64,000 bases of DNA. It comes from Algoriphagus hitonicola. Its GTDB lineage: Bacteria; Bacteroidota; Bacteroidia; Cytophagales; Cyclobacteriaceae. The translations under genes were made by a program, and so were the position numbers. The notes under the pieces were generated by a model. The model ran no database searches. It saw only the letters and a list, made by a program, of their open reading frames with translations, and was not told where the DNA came from. The stretch lies in assembly GCF_900113375.1 (NCBI RefSeq), contig NZ_FOPC01000018.1:1-64000 (forward strand). The letters run 5' to 3'. The first letter of the stretch is position 1. Every line of letters starts with the position of its first letter. This document shows, piece after piece, positions 15,903 to 25,470 of the stretch.

Positions 15903-17201
15903 ATGATCAAAGTCCAAAACTCAGAACAATTGTTACCAGACTTCCTCATGGAATCAGCGCATTTCTATTTTGCACTGCTTGATGTGGAGGGTCTGCTTTT
16001 GGACGCAAATGATCTGCTGCTTGGTAAAAGTGGTCTAAAATTAAACGAGAATTTTTTCCAAGCTCTAGACGAGGAATCTTCAAAGGAATTTGCAGAGATG
16101 CTGGATCAAATGATTTCCAGACCCCAAGATTCCAAAAATATTTTGCTCAATTTTCCTCAACTCAATCAAAAGTATTCTCATTCTATTTGGTGGGAGTTTT
16201 CTATGGTGCTCAATGATGAAATGGACATCGTAGGCTTGGTAGGATTGGGAGTGAGTTTGAAGTTTCTGGAGCAGGAACTTCCATGGGAAAAAATGGCTGA
16301 AATCTTACATTTTGGAAAAGTAGAGATCAACTCTGAATTTAAAATCACACACTTGGATGACAAGGTAGCACAATGGCTCAGCGCTTCGTCTGAGACTTTA
16401 TCTAATCAGTCTATTCTGAATTCCGACACATTTGATTTTTCTTCTGCGGTACAAGAAAAAATAAAAAATTTGGATGCGAATGCCCAGCCGCTATTTCTAA
16501 AAATTCCGGCGCAATTTCCCAATCGGATGGCATTGGCTGGATTGCTAAGTAGACATTCACATGGCTTTACTTTTCTTTTGGCACCTTCCATAAGAATCCA
16601 CAAACCTCAAGCTTCAATACAGCCTTTTTCTTCAAGTCAATTGGCTGCGATTCAAGGCGCAGTTTGGGTCCTGGATCGCCATTTTACTATCGTTCAGCAG
16701 AATCAATCTGCAGTCGAGTTTTCGAAAAGAGTCGGTTTGGATGAGTTGAAATCAGGTGCTCAGTTTTCTAGCCAATGGGCCGGAAAACGCCGCGACCAGG
16801 TCAATAAAGCGATCGCACAATCTTTTGATGGCAATGAACGAACAGTGGATGTGAGGATTGATGCCGAAAAGGATTCCAGTTTTTGGAATGTAAGGACCAG
16901 TCCAATTTTGGATGCTTATGGACATAGTGAGGGTATTTTGATTCAGGCAATTGATGTCACGAAATTTTATAGTCGAATCAGACAGTTGGAGGTCGAAAAC
17001 CATGAACTGAAAGATCTCGCACTTAAGCCTTCGCATATTTTGCGTTCCCCATTGTCTTCTATGTTGGGTTTGTTGGACTTGATCGACCATCAAAAACTGG
17101 ATGAGGAAAACAAAAAGTACTTCTCTTACTTGAAGCCTTTGGCACAAGAACTCGACGAGGTAATCCGTAGTAATGCCAAGAAAATGTCGGCTTTGGATTA
17201 A
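15903..17201 (+). CDS. Multi-PAS protein ending in a histidine-kinase dimerisation helix, no ATPase domain
   Basis: 432 residues, no membrane segment. PAS-like folds lie at about 12-130, 135-230 and 245-350 (the last has 'GAVWVLDRHFTIVQQNQSAV' and 'GILIQAIDVTKFY'). A coiled coil and an H-box, 'PSHILRSPLSSMLGLLDLID' (about residues 378-397, His in place), follow. The second helix 'YFSYLKPLAQELDEVIRS' completes a DHp hairpin and the protein stops at residue 432. The HATPase_c domain is absent, and the next gene runs the other way and overlaps by four bases, so this is not a frameshift within the window. It could be a phosphotransfer or adaptor protein acted on by another kinase (inference). Confidence 0.75.
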   Translation: MIKVQNSEQLLPDFLMESAHFYFALLDVEGLLLDANDLLLGKSGLKLNENFFQALDEESSKEFAEMLDQMISRPQDSKNILLNFPQLNQKYSHSIWWEFSMVLNDEMDIVGLVGLGVSLKFLEQELPWEKMAEILHFGKVEINSEFKITHLDDKVAQWLSASSETLSNQSILNSDTFDFSSAVQEKIKNLDANAQPLFLKIPAQFPNRMALAGLLSRHSHGFTFLLAPSIRIHKPQASIQPFSSSQLAAIQGAVWVLDRHFTIVQQNQSAVEFSKRVGLDELKSGAQFSSQWAGKRRDQVNKAIAQSFDGNERTVDVRIDAEKDSSFWNVRTSPILDAYGHSEGILIQAIDVTKFYSRIRQLEVENHELKDLALKPSHILRSPLSSMLGLLDLIDHQKLDEENKKYFSYLKPLAQELDEVIRSNAKKMSALD

Positions 17202-18706
17202 AATAATCCCTCCAAGCCCACTACTCCGATTAGCGGCGGGATATCATAAACACCCTCTAGGACAAAGCGCTCAGAACTAATCCAAATATTGCCTTTTTCC
17301 CAAAAGGCCAATCCCTCTGGAAATCCCCTTGCTGGGATGCCTCCTATTTTGCTTTGTTGGAATCTCCCCTGGACTTTATTTTCTGCTATTCCCTCGAAAA
17401 ACCAAAGCCACTGCTCCAAAGGATTGCTACCCAAACGACGAAAACCCATTAAAATCAGTCGGCCGGACTCTGGATCGATGTCTGCTGCGGTAACTAAACC
17501 ATCCAAATCTATATTTTCCAGTAATTCAGCATCATAGCTTCCCGCATCTGAGGGCAAAATATAGTGATCGCTGCTCTCGGAAACCCAATTTTTAGTAAAG
17601 AGATGAAGACTTCCATCAAGGTAAACCATCGCTTCACAGTCAAACTCATGGTTCATTGAATTATTACCAAAATCTGTCTGATTTGGGTAGTTGAATTCAA
17701 TTTTTTCCGCCTCTAAAACTGCTTGATTCAGCAAGTCTGAAATCGCTACTTTATAGATGACTAGATCCCTGCGATTTCCAATATTGTTTCCAAAATCCCC
17801 TATAAAAAGATGGTTTTCACTTTGGGCCAAATCTTCCCAATCTACATTTGCCGCATTAGTCACTTCAATACTTCGTACAACCGCTCCCGAAAAAGGATCG
17901 ATCTCGTGGATTTCATTGGAATTGTCGCCATCATTGATCGAAAAAAGCCTCCCCTCAATCCAGGCAAGTCCCGAGGTTTCATCCTGGGATTCATCCAACC
18001 TGTTCAGAGTAGTGGGAATCAGTGTGACCGGCCATTCATTCTCATCCAATTTTATAGAATTTTCATAAAAATCATTGTTTTCTGGCCATTCTACTCGATA
18101 AGTTGTCGAAAGGGAAGTAGAATTAGCTGCATGAAACTGAGTCAGAAATCGCTCGGATTCTGGAAATGGTATTCTGATTTTCAATAAATCCGAGGTATTA
18201 TAATAAAGATAGAAATCACCCTCCTGCGGATAGAAATCCATTATCTGTGGTTGCTCAAGCTTAGGTGTTGATGACTCATAGTTCATCTGGAAAAATACTC
18301 GTTTGCTTTTCGCTACCCCGTTTAAATCCACCGGTTGATCGGGGTTTTCAGCATCAAATTCTCCAGATATTTTCACAGGGAGAAAATCCGAAAATGTAGG
18401 AGTGGACTCGGATTCATAGCTATATGAATAACTGCCTTTTTCCAACTCAATTTTTTCCTGTATCGGAGAATTGTTGGGGTGGAAAGAGAAGGAAATCGGC
18501 GAATTATCCCCGGATTTTTGAATACTCAGATTCCATTCATTTTCATAGACTTTTTTGGGGCCATCAGTCCAGTCTTGGAGTTGGATGGAGTTGATGCGAA
18601 TTTCGCTTTTGCCCTCATCAGGGGGATTGGGAATAGGATCATTTTTTTTGTCACAGGACAGTAGCGCAAAAAGCCCAAAAATAAAAGTAAGAGTCACTGT
18701 TCGCAT
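17198..18706 (-). CDS. Lipoprotein with propeller-like C-terminal region
   Basis: 502 residues. A lipoprotein signal ('FIFGLFALLSCDKKND', Cys at the lipobox) predicts anchoring to the outer membrane. Residues about 30-200 look like an Ig/beta region. From about 235 the repeated pattern 'DETSGLAWIEGRLFSINDGD', 'VDWEDLAQSENHLFIGDFGN' and 'FDCEAMVYLDGSLHLFTKNW' resembles the SdiA-regulated/esterase-like beta-propeller family, in which 'DFGN' and 'EA' motifs recur. No catalytic role can be assigned. It converges with the PAS protein with a 4-base overlap and starts about 100 bases from the divergent LytTR gene. Confidence 0.65.
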   Translation of the reverse strand: MRTVTLTFIFGLFALLSCDKKNDPIPNPPDEGKSEIRINSIQLQDWTDGPKKVYENEWNLSIQKSGDNSPISFSFHPNNSPIQEKIELEKGSYSYSYESESTPTFSDFLPVKISGEFDAENPDQPVDLNGVAKSKRVFFQMNYESSTPKLEQPQIMDFYPQEGDFYLYYNTSDLLKIRIPFPESERFLTQFHAANSTSLSTTYRVEWPENNDFYENSIKLDENEWPVTLIPTTLNRLDESQDETSGLAWIEGRLFSINDGDNSNEIHEIDPFSGAVVRSIEVTNAANVDWEDLAQSENHLFIGDFGNNIGNRRDLVIYKVAISDLLNQAVLEAEKIEFNYPNQTDFGNNSMNHEFDCEAMVYLDGSLHLFTKNWVSESSDHYILPSDAGSYDAELLENIDLDGLVTAADIDPESGRLILMGFRRLGSNPLEQWLWFFEGIAENKVQGRFQQSKIGGIPARGFPEGLAFWEKGNIWISSERFVLEGVYDIPPLIGVVGLEGLF

Positions 18707-18806
18707 GGTCTCTAAAATTACAAAAAAGATCAGCTTTGGTTTTTATTATTTTACTTTTCTGAACAATGACTTTCTACATCGAGTTGATTCGCAAAGGGGT
18801 TTACTA

Positions 18807-19217
18807 ATGAATGAATTAATTGAAAGTGCTCGAAGAAATGGCAATGGCATGGCAGAAAAACCGATAAGTCTTCAAAAGCCTTCAGATTTGTTGATACGGG
18901 ATTCCATCTTTGTACGTCATGATGGTTCCCTGGTCAAAGTGAAGTATCAGGAGATTCTCTGGCTGAAAGGAAATGGGAACTATACAACTTTAGTGACTAA
19001 GGATTTTGAACTTTCGATCCGAAATATTCTGAAGGAATTTGAAGAAGCCCTGCCCAATCATGAATTTATGCGAATTCATAAAAGCTATATTGTGCGGTTG
19101 GAAGAAATCCTTGCGATCAACACCCGGGAATTGCGGGTAGGTGATGAGTTTATTCCAATTGGTCGAACTTACTACCAAAAACTCATCGAAGGAATTCAAA
19201 AACTTGGAGGGGATTAA
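18807..19217 (+). CDS. LytTR-domain DNA-binding protein
   Basis: 136 residues. A LytTR domain (about residues 33-130) is recognised by 'DSIFVRHDGSLVKVKYQEIL', 'WLKGNGNYTTLV', 'HEFMRIHKSYIVRLEEI' and 'IPIGRTYYQKL'. LytTR proteins bind direct repeats in promoters. There is no receiver domain, so this is a stand-alone regulator whose input is unknown. The start at 18807 is chosen because AAAGGGG lies seven bases upstream; longer in-frame starts would run into the promoter and start of the divergent lipoprotein. It ends two bases from the convergent queA. Confidence 0.85.
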   Translation: MNELIESARRNGNGMAEKPISLQKPSDLLIRDSIFVRHDGSLVKVKYQEILWLKGNGNYTTLVTKDFELSIRNILKEFEEALPNHEFMRIHKSYIVRLEEILAINTRELRVGDEFIPIGRTYYQKLIEGIQKLGGD

Positions 19218-19218
19218 A

Positions 19219-20433
19219 TTAGATCCAAAGCAAACTACTGTCTCCATAGCTCAGAAACCGGTAGCCATTACCTAGGGCTTCCTCATAAACTTTTTTCCAA
19301 TCCTCTCCCAAAATTGCCGCAATCAAAAGAATCAAAGTGGATCCCGGTTGATGGAAGTTGGTGATCAAACCTTCAATCATTTGAAACTGATATCCCGGGA
19401 AAATGAAAATTTCGGTCGAGCCCATTATTTCTGTACTTTTTTCCTGATCCATCCTATCAAGTACGGCCTGCAAAGCTTGTTTTTTGGTGGGCAATTGCGT
19501 TCGCTTTTTATAAGGAAACAACTTCTCAATGAAAAATTCGGGCGTATTTTCCTCCAGAATTTTCACCCCAAACCAATAGAGACTCTCCAAACTCCGAACT
19601 GACGTCGTCCCGACGGCGATAGTTTTTCCTTCTTGATCGAGAAGCTGCTCGATTGTCTCCCGCTGAATGTGAATCTGCTCACTGTGCATCGCATGTTCGG
19701 TAACGTTCGCTACCTTGATCGGTTGAAAAGTGCCTGCACTGACATGCAAAGTAAGCTCTGCTTCTTTAATTCCCTTTTTTCGGAGACTTTCAAAAACTTC
19801 ATCTGTAAAATGCAATCCCGCCGTGGGTGCAGCTACAGCTCCTTCTTTTTTTGAATAGACGGTCTGATATCGAGATTTATCTTCAGCCACTGGTTTTCTA
19901 TTCAGGTAGGGAGGAAGTGGAACCTCTCCGCTAGCTTCTACAATAGATACAAAGGGAATTTCATCACTTTCCCAGTGAAAGGAAACAAGTTGCTTTTCCC
20001 GGTTTTCTAATCTGGCTTCCAGCACCAAGAGCTCGCCTTGATAATTGACTTGGCCTTTTAAAACCTCACCATCTTTCCATTTTTTGGCATTTCCTATCAT
20101 GACTTCCCATGCAACATCCTTTGTCGAAAGCATGATTTCAGGAATAACCGTACTTGGAGCGATCGGCTGTAAAAGAAAGATCTCGATCCGAGCTCCTGTT
20201 TCCCGCTGAAAAATCAATCGGGCAGGAATTACCTTGGTATTATTATAGACTAGGAGTGAATTTGATTCCAAAAAATCAGGTAAATCATAAAAGTGATGAT
20301 GACTGATTTTTCCCTCCCGATAATGGAGTAAATTGGAATGATCCCGCTTTTCCAAAGGAAACTTCGCTATGCGATCTTCAGGAAGGATGTATTCGTAATC
20401 TTTAAGTTCTATTTTTGGATCAAACATTTTCAA
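19219..20433 (-). CDS. queA: S-adenosylmethionine:tRNA ribosyltransferase-isomerase
   Basis: 404 residues, longer than the 340-360 of proteobacterial QueA but usual for Bacteroidota. The enzyme transfers the ribosyl part of S-adenosylmethionine to 7-aminomethyl-7-deazaguanine in tRNA, forming epoxyqueuosine. Family motifs: 'LPEDRIAKFPLEKRDHSNLL', 'NNTKVIPARL', 'SKKEGAVAAPTAGLHFTDEV', 'HVSAGTFQPI', 'VGTTSVRSLES', 'TNFHQPGSTLILLIAAI'. Two ATGs (20433 and 20427) are possible starts. The gene diverges from menC with about 60 bases between them. Confidence 0.95.
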   Translation of the reverse strand: MKMFDPKIELKDYEYILPEDRIAKFPLEKRDHSNLLHYREGKISHHHFYDLPDFLESNSLLVYNNTKVIPARLIFQRETGARIEIFLLQPIAPSTVIPEIMLSTKDVAWEVMIGNAKKWKDGEVLKGQVNYQGELLVLEARLENREKQLVSFHWESDEIPFVSIVEASGEVPLPPYLNRKPVAEDKSRYQTVYSKKEGAVAAPTAGLHFTDEVFESLRKKGIKEAELTLHVSAGTFQPIKVANVTEHAMHSEQIHIQRETIEQLLDQEGKTIAVGTTSVRSLESLYWFGVKILEENTPEFFIEKLFPYKKRTQLPTKKQALQAVLDRMDQEKSTEIMGSTEIFIFPGYQFQMIEGLITNFHQPGSTLILLIAAILGEDWKKVYEEALGNGYRFLSYGDSSLLWI

Positions 20434-20495
20434 GGGCTTTTGCTTTGCAAATATAGATGCAATCGCTGCTAAGCTCCAATTTTGTCTTCAAACCC

Positions 20496-21572
20496 ATGAA
20501 AAGCACCCGACTTAAATTTGATTTTTTTTCACGAACGCTAAACTTCCGCTTCGAAGCGGGGACCTCACGCGGAGTGTTGAAGTCCCGCAAAGTTTGGTGG
20601 ATTAGCGCTATCAATCCAGAGAGTGCGGCGATAGGATGGGGAGAGGCCGCACCACTGGTCAAACTGAGTATTGATGATCGGCCTGATTTTGAGGAAAAGC
20701 TTAAAAATATCCTTACTAAAGCGGAAGATTTGGACTGGTCTCTTGAGGAAAACGAGGTGCTCGATCAAGTAGAAAAACTAGTTTCCTGGGACCTCCCTTC
20801 CATTCGCTTTGGCTTGGAAATGGCTGTTTTGGACTGGATTTCGGGAGGAAAGAAACGTTTTTTTGAGAATGATTTTCGAGATGAGTTTAAACCCATCCCT
20901 ATCAATGGCTTGATTTGGATGGGAGACCGGCAGTTTATGTTGGACCAAATCGAGCAAAAACTCTCAGAAGGTTTTGACTGCATCAAGATGAAAATTGGAG
21001 CGATTGATTTCGAGCAGGAGCTGGAATTACTTTCAACCATCAGAAGTAACTTTTCAGCTGAGCAAATTATGCTGCGGGTAGATGCCAATGGAGCTTTTCA
21101 GCCTGATGAGGCCCTGGAAAAATTACAAAAATTGGCCGATCTGAAAATCCACAGCATCGAGCAACCCATCCGTGCGGGTCAATGGGATGAAATGGCAAGG
21201 CTATGCGAAATCACTCCCATTCCCATCGCTCTCGATGAGGAACTGATTGGAGTTCGGGAAAAAGAACTGCTGCTAGATAGGATAAATCCCCAGCATATTA
21301 TTTTAAAACCAACGCTTTTGGGAGGTTTTCGGGAGACCACAGAATGGATTCGATTAGCCGAAAATCGGAAAATCGGCTGGTGGGTGACTTCTACGCTGGA
21401 AAGTAATATCGGATTAAATGCTATTGCTCAATTGGCGAGTTTTCATCAGTCCAAAATTCATCAGGGATTAGGGACAGGAAAGCTGTACCACAACAACCTT
21501 CAGTCTCCGCTTAGCATAGAAAAAGGCCATATTCGATATCAAGATTCGGTCAAATGGGAAAATCCCTATTGA
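20496..21572 (+). CDS. menC: o-Succinylbenzoate synthase, enolase superfamily
   Basis: 358 residues. MenC dehydrates SHCHC to o-succinylbenzoate in menaquinone synthesis. The enolase fold is clear: N-terminal 'AGTSRGVLKSRKVWWI' and 'AAIGWGEAAPLVKLS', then 'DCIKMKIGAIDF' (catalytic KxK), 'RVDANGAF' and 'SIEQPI' and 'IALDEEL' (metal-binding Asp, Glu, Asp), and 'HIILKPTLLGG'. Menaquinone is the usual Bacteroidota quinone. A dipeptide epimerase is the main alternative, but the length and N-terminal pattern favour MenC. The ATG at 20496 is preferred to one at 20457. The 3' end overlaps the convergent lactonase gene by seven bases. Confidence 0.85.
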   Translation: MKSTRLKFDFFSRTLNFRFEAGTSRGVLKSRKVWWISAINPESAAIGWGEAAPLVKLSIDDRPDFEEKLKNILTKAEDLDWSLEENEVLDQVEKLVSWDLPSIRFGLEMAVLDWISGGKKRFFENDFRDEFKPIPINGLIWMGDRQFMLDQIEQKLSEGFDCIKMKIGAIDFEQELELLSTIRSNFSAEQIMLRVDANGAFQPDEALEKLQKLADLKIHSIEQPIRAGQWDEMARLCEITPIPIALDEELIGVREKELLLDRINPQHIILKPTLLGGFRETTEWIRLAENRKIGWWVTSTLESNIGLNAIAQLASFHQSKIHQGLGTGKLYHNNLQSPLSIEKGHIRYQDSVKWENPY

Positions 21573-22696
21573 GTATCCAAGGCGAATAAATAAACCGGTT
21601 TGTTTGCTTTGGTTGACCAAGGGGTGGAACTTAGTCCTCCGGTTTTTTGATCCCGCTCAAATACGACAATGTCATGGCTTCCTTGATGAGCTGCGATGAG
21701 GTATTTTCCATCGGGTGTGAGATTGAAATTCCGAGGCATAATTCCTCCTGATGGGAGATGCTCTTCAAGGGTAAATTCCCCATTTTCCTGCTTTGAAAAA
21801 ATCGACAGCGTATTGGCATCTCCACGATTGGAAGCATAGAGATGATTTCCATCAGTTGAAACCCGGATTTCAGCAGCCCCCACATTTCCTTCAAAATCTG
21901 GACTGGTCAAAGGTAATCGCTGTTTCGAGTTTAAATTCCCTTCCGAAAAATCAAATACCTCTAAAATTGCCGTCAATTCCTGGATCACAAAAACCTGCTT
22001 ACCATCAGGCGAAAAAGCCAAATGTCTGGGACCATCACCAGGTGACATAAGATTGTCGATTAAATGCTGGACGGGTTGATCCGAACTAGCATCTACACTA
22101 TAAGTCGCGACAACATCCCTTCCTAAATCCGCAATCATCAAATATTTTCCTGTCGGATCAAAGGTAGCGCTATGCACATGGGGGCCTTCTTGACGATCTG
22201 TATTGACACTGCTTCCCTCATGTTGGATGACCTGCTTTTGTTCCAACTGTCCGTTTTCGAGAGCCTTGAATACCGTGAAGTTGCCTCCGCTATAATTACT
22301 CACGATCAGGAATTTTTCATCGGGAGAAAGCGCCAAATGGCAAGGGTGATTTCCTTGAGAATTGGTAGAATAAATTGGATTTAGATTTTCGTTATTTTCT
22401 TTTCGCTCAAAAACCAACACCTTTCCTCCTTCTTCCCCTGCTGTTTCTTCTACGGCATAGACCAAATCCCCATTTTTATTAGCAATGACGAAAGAGGGAT
22501 TTTCCACTCCCGCCGCTATAGTTTGGATATCAAGTTGATTTTTGGCTGGGTTAAATTCCAAAAGTTCGATTCCTTGATTTGCTGAATCGGTATAGCTGCC
22601 CATTAAAAAGCGATAGGTCATGTCATTTTGTTTTTGATCGGGATGAGTACAGGCCATTGCAAGACAAAGGAAAAGAAGGTAAATTGAATTTTTCAT
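21566..22696 (-). CDS. Lactonase-family beta-propeller lipoprotein (6-phosphogluconolactonase-like)
   Basis: 376 residues. A lipobox signal ('YLLFLCLAMACTHPD') precedes a seven-bladed Lactonase (PF10282) propeller. Blade signatures are 'FLMGSYTDSANQGIELLEF', 'NPSFVIANKNGDLVYAV', 'HPCHLALSPDEKFLIVSNYS', 'GPHVHSATFDPTGKYLMIAD', 'GPRHLAFSPDGKQVFVIQEL' and 'MPRNFNLTPDGKYLIAAHQ'. Cytoplasmic members (YbhE/Pgl) hydrolyse 6-phosphogluconolactone. A secreted lipoprotein version would act outside the cytoplasm, so the substrate may differ (inference). Confidence 0.85.
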   Translation of the reverse strand: MKNSIYLLFLCLAMACTHPDQKQNDMTYRFLMGSYTDSANQGIELLEFNPAKNQLDIQTIAAGVENPSFVIANKNGDLVYAVEETAGEEGGKVLVFERKENNENLNPIYSTNSQGNHPCHLALSPDEKFLIVSNYSGGNFTVFKALENGQLEQKQVIQHEGSSVNTDRQEGPHVHSATFDPTGKYLMIADLGRDVVATYSVDASSDQPVQHLIDNLMSPGDGPRHLAFSPDGKQVFVIQELTAILEVFDFSEGNLNSKQRLPLTSPDFEGNVGAAEIRVSTDGNHLYASNRGDANTLSIFSKQENGEFTLEEHLPSGGIMPRNFNLTPDGKYLIAAHQGSHDIVVFERDQKTGGLSSTPWSTKANKPVYLFALDTQ

Positions 22697-22869
22697 AGCG
22701 AAAAGATAGTGAATTTAGGAACTTGATGACTAAAGAAAGTCAAGATTTGGTCTTCTTTGGTTTTCTGCTAAAAATTGAAAAAAACATTCTTTTTATTAAT
22801 GAATTTGCAGATCATTCGCTTAAAACTAACAAATTTATTAATTTGCTATGCTTAAATATCTAATTTGAA

Positions 22870-25404
22870 ATGTATAAAACCTACGATACGGAAGTTGCGA
22901 AGCGCTTCACGATTTACAACTCATTATTTTTAGATCTCCCCTTTGACCATATTTTCAGGACGGGAACCATGCTCCCGCTTTTGTCCACAGCTTGTCAAAA
23001 GGGCTTTGAATCAAAAAAAACTCCGCGGGAAATAATTGAAGGCTTTTTTGAAGAAATGCTTCCTGATAACCCAGAAAAAGAGCGAACAGATTTACTTTTT
23101 CAAATGATCCAATATGTAGAGCGTCAGGTGGTTTTGTTTGATTCTATTGAGGACGCTGCTTACGAAAAAATCAATGATTTGGGAGGGAAGGGTTCGATTC
23201 GTGCCATGATCAATCGGGCAGAAAGTGATCATAAAAAACAGGAATTGATCGATAAGCTGAAGACTTTCTCAGTAAGATTAACACTGACGGCTCACCCGAC
23301 TCAATTTTATCCCGGCAATGTACTTGGAATCATTACCGACCTTGAGGATGCCATTCGCAAGGACGACATTGGCCGGATCAATTTATTGCTTCAGCAACTG
23401 GGTAAAACCGGATTTATCAATCGGGAAAAGCCCAGTCCCTATGAAGAAGCGGTGAGCTTGATCTGGTACTTGGAAAATGTATTCTACCAAAGCATCTCCG
23501 ATATTACCATTCGCCTGCTTTCGAGCTTGAATATCCCATTAAATGAATGGGAAAATCCAGGTCTGCTCAAGGTAGGATTTTGGCCGGGAGGCGACCGAGA
23601 TGGCAATCCTTTTGTCACCCATCAGACGACTCTTCAAGTAGCTGAGCGACTCAAAAAATGGGTGTTGAGGTGTTATTACAGAGATTTGCGTAAGCTAAGA
23701 CGTCGACTCACGTTCAAACATGTAGTGGAGGTGATTGCTAAAGTTGAAAGAGGAATTTATTCCACACTATTTGAAGAATTACCAGTTTATGAAAATCTGG
23801 ATCAGCTGCTAGCCGATTTAAATGAGGCCCGCGCGGCATTGATCAATCATCATGAAGGTTTGTTTTTGGAGCTGTTGGATGAATTTATTCTCAAAGTTAG
23901 GATTTTCGGATTCCATTTTGCCTACATGGACATGCGTCAGGACAGTCGCAAGCATGATGCGCTTTGGGAGGAAATCTTCAAGCTGAAGGGAATTGAATTT
24001 GCGGAAACCGAAAAAGAACAGGTTGATCAAATTTTGAGTTGTTCCAATCTTCCAGATCTCGCTTATTTCAAAGAAGAATTTCACCGGGAAATGCTGCAAT
24101 CTTTTGGAGCGATTGAAACCATTCAGCAGAAAAATGGGGAAGCAGCGCTGCACCGTTACATCATTTCCAATTGCCAATCGGCCAAGCATCTACTCGAAGT
24201 CTATCAATTGGCAAAATTGACCCTAGGTGAAGGAAAGGAGCAACTTCCGCTGGATATTGTACCTTTATTTGAAACCATCGATGATTTGGCCGAAGCTCCG
24301 GAGATTATGGATTGGCTCTACAAGCTTCCCGAATACAAGAAACACCTTGCTTCTCGGGGAAATAAGCAAACCATTATGCTGGGATTTTCCGATGGCACCA
24401 AGGATGGGGGCTATCTGAAAGCCAACTGGTCCATTCTACGCGCCAAAGAGGAGATGACTCGAGTTTCCCGCGAAAATGGAATCGAAGTCGTCTTTTTCGA
24501 CGGTCGAGGTGGACCTCCTGCACGCGGAGGGGGAAATATGCATAATTTCTACGCCTCCTTGGGAGAGATAGTGGAAAATGCGGAGATTCAGGTGACAATT
24601 CAAGGACAAACTATTTCGGCCAATTATGGTAAACAAGCTTCCTGTACCTATAACTTCGAACAGTTACTCAGTGCCGGTCTGGAAAATCATCTCTATTCAG
24701 ATGCAGAGCGAAACCTGAATCAAGCCCAGCGGGATTTGATCGAAGAGCTGGCTGATATGGGTTATGAGGCCTATAAGGAATTTAAAAATCACCCCATGTT
24801 TGTGCCTTATTTAGAGCATGTGACTCCGCTTAAATACTTCGGCATGACTAATATTGGGTCTAGACCGCTGAAAAGAGGAAAAGGGGAAGGGTTGAAATTT
24901 GAAGACCTAAGAGCAATTCCATTTGTGGGCTCTTGGGCTCAGATGAAACAAAACATTCCCGGATTTTATGGAGTGGGATCGGCGATTTCACAAATGGAAA
25001 AAAAGAAAAGGCTAAAGGAATTGAAAAACCTGTATCAGGAGAGTTTATTCTTCCGAACCCTTTTGGGCAATTCCATGCAGTCGCTGAACAAATGTTTTTA
25101 TCCCGCAACTTCTTATCTCAAAAACAATGAGACTTACGGTGATTTCTGGCAATTGATGTTTGATGAATATCAGCAATCAGTCGAGCAGCTCAAAAAAGTC
25201 TCGCAACTTGAGGAGTTGATGGGGGATAATTTGGTGAGCAAAGCCTCGATATCGATCCGGGAGCGCATTGTATTGCCTTTGATTACCATACAGCAATATG
25301 CCATTCAGAAAATGCTGGAAGATGGGAAACCGTCGGAAGTGCTGCAGCGATTAGTGCTGAGAAGTATGTTTGGAATCATCAATGCAGCCAGGAACGCTGC
25401 ATAA
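22870..25404 (+). CDS. ppc: Phosphoenolpyruvate carboxylase
   Basis: 844 residues. The enzyme carboxylates PEP with bicarbonate to oxaloacetate, refilling the TCA cycle. Active-site motifs are intact: 'LTLTAHPTQFYPGNV' (catalytic His), 'GFWPGGDRDGNPFVT', 'FHFAYMDMRQDSRKH', 'MLGFSDGTKDGGYLKANW', and the Gly-rich loop 'FFDGRGGPPARGGGN'. The C-terminus ends 'NAARNAA' instead of the 'NTG' found in most PEPCs, a feature of this longer-branched Bacteroidota group (inference). It is single, with its own terminator downstream. Confidence 0.95.
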   Translation: MYKTYDTEVAKRFTIYNSLFLDLPFDHIFRTGTMLPLLSTACQKGFESKKTPREIIEGFFEEMLPDNPEKERTDLLFQMIQYVERQVVLFDSIEDAAYEKINDLGGKGSIRAMINRAESDHKKQELIDKLKTFSVRLTLTAHPTQFYPGNVLGIITDLEDAIRKDDIGRINLLLQQLGKTGFINREKPSPYEEAVSLIWYLENVFYQSISDITIRLLSSLNIPLNEWENPGLLKVGFWPGGDRDGNPFVTHQTTLQVAERLKKWVLRCYYRDLRKLRRRLTFKHVVEVIAKVERGIYSTLFEELPVYENLDQLLADLNEARAALINHHEGLFLELLDEFILKVRIFGFHFAYMDMRQDSRKHDALWEEIFKLKGIEFAETEKEQVDQILSCSNLPDLAYFKEEFHREMLQSFGAIETIQQKNGEAALHRYIISNCQSAKHLLEVYQLAKLTLGEGKEQLPLDIVPLFETIDDLAEAPEIMDWLYKLPEYKKHLASRGNKQTIMLGFSDGTKDGGYLKANWSILRAKEEMTRVSRENGIEVVFFDGRGGPPARGGGNMHNFYASLGEIVENAEIQVTIQGQTISANYGKQASCTYNFEQLLSAGLENHLYSDAERNLNQAQRDLIEELADMGYEAYKEFKNHPMFVPYLEHVTPLKYFGMTNIGSRPLKRGKGEGLKFEDLRAIPFVGSWAQMKQNIPGFYGVGSAISQMEKKKRLKELKNLYQESLFFRTLLGNSMQSLNKCFYPATSYLKNNETYGDFWQLMFDEYQQSVEQLKKVSQLEELMGDNLVSKASISIRERIVLPLITIQQYAIQKMLEDGKPSEVLQRLVLRSMFGIINAARNAA

Positions 25405-25425
25405 TATTCAATACAAAATTGATGT

Positions 25426-25461
25426 AAAAGCCTTCGGAAAAACGGAGGCTTTTATTTTTTT
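25426..25461 (+). terminator. Terminator of ppc
   Basis: AAAAGCCTTCG (25426-25436) pairs with CGGAGGCTTTT (25443-25453), followed by a run of T. It ends the ppc transcript and lies just before the convergent hypothetical gene. Confidence 0.85.
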
Positions 25462-25470
25462 GATCTGATT

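Noticed and set aside
18555-18806. Longer N-terminus for the LytTR protein
   Set aside because: The extension lies in the divergent lipoprotein gene and its promoter, and a good ribosome-binding site precedes 18807.
20496-21572. Dipeptide epimerase instead of MenC
   Set aside because: Enolase-superfamily residues are shared, but the N-terminal pattern RGVLKSRK..W and overall length fit MenC of Bacteroidota better.
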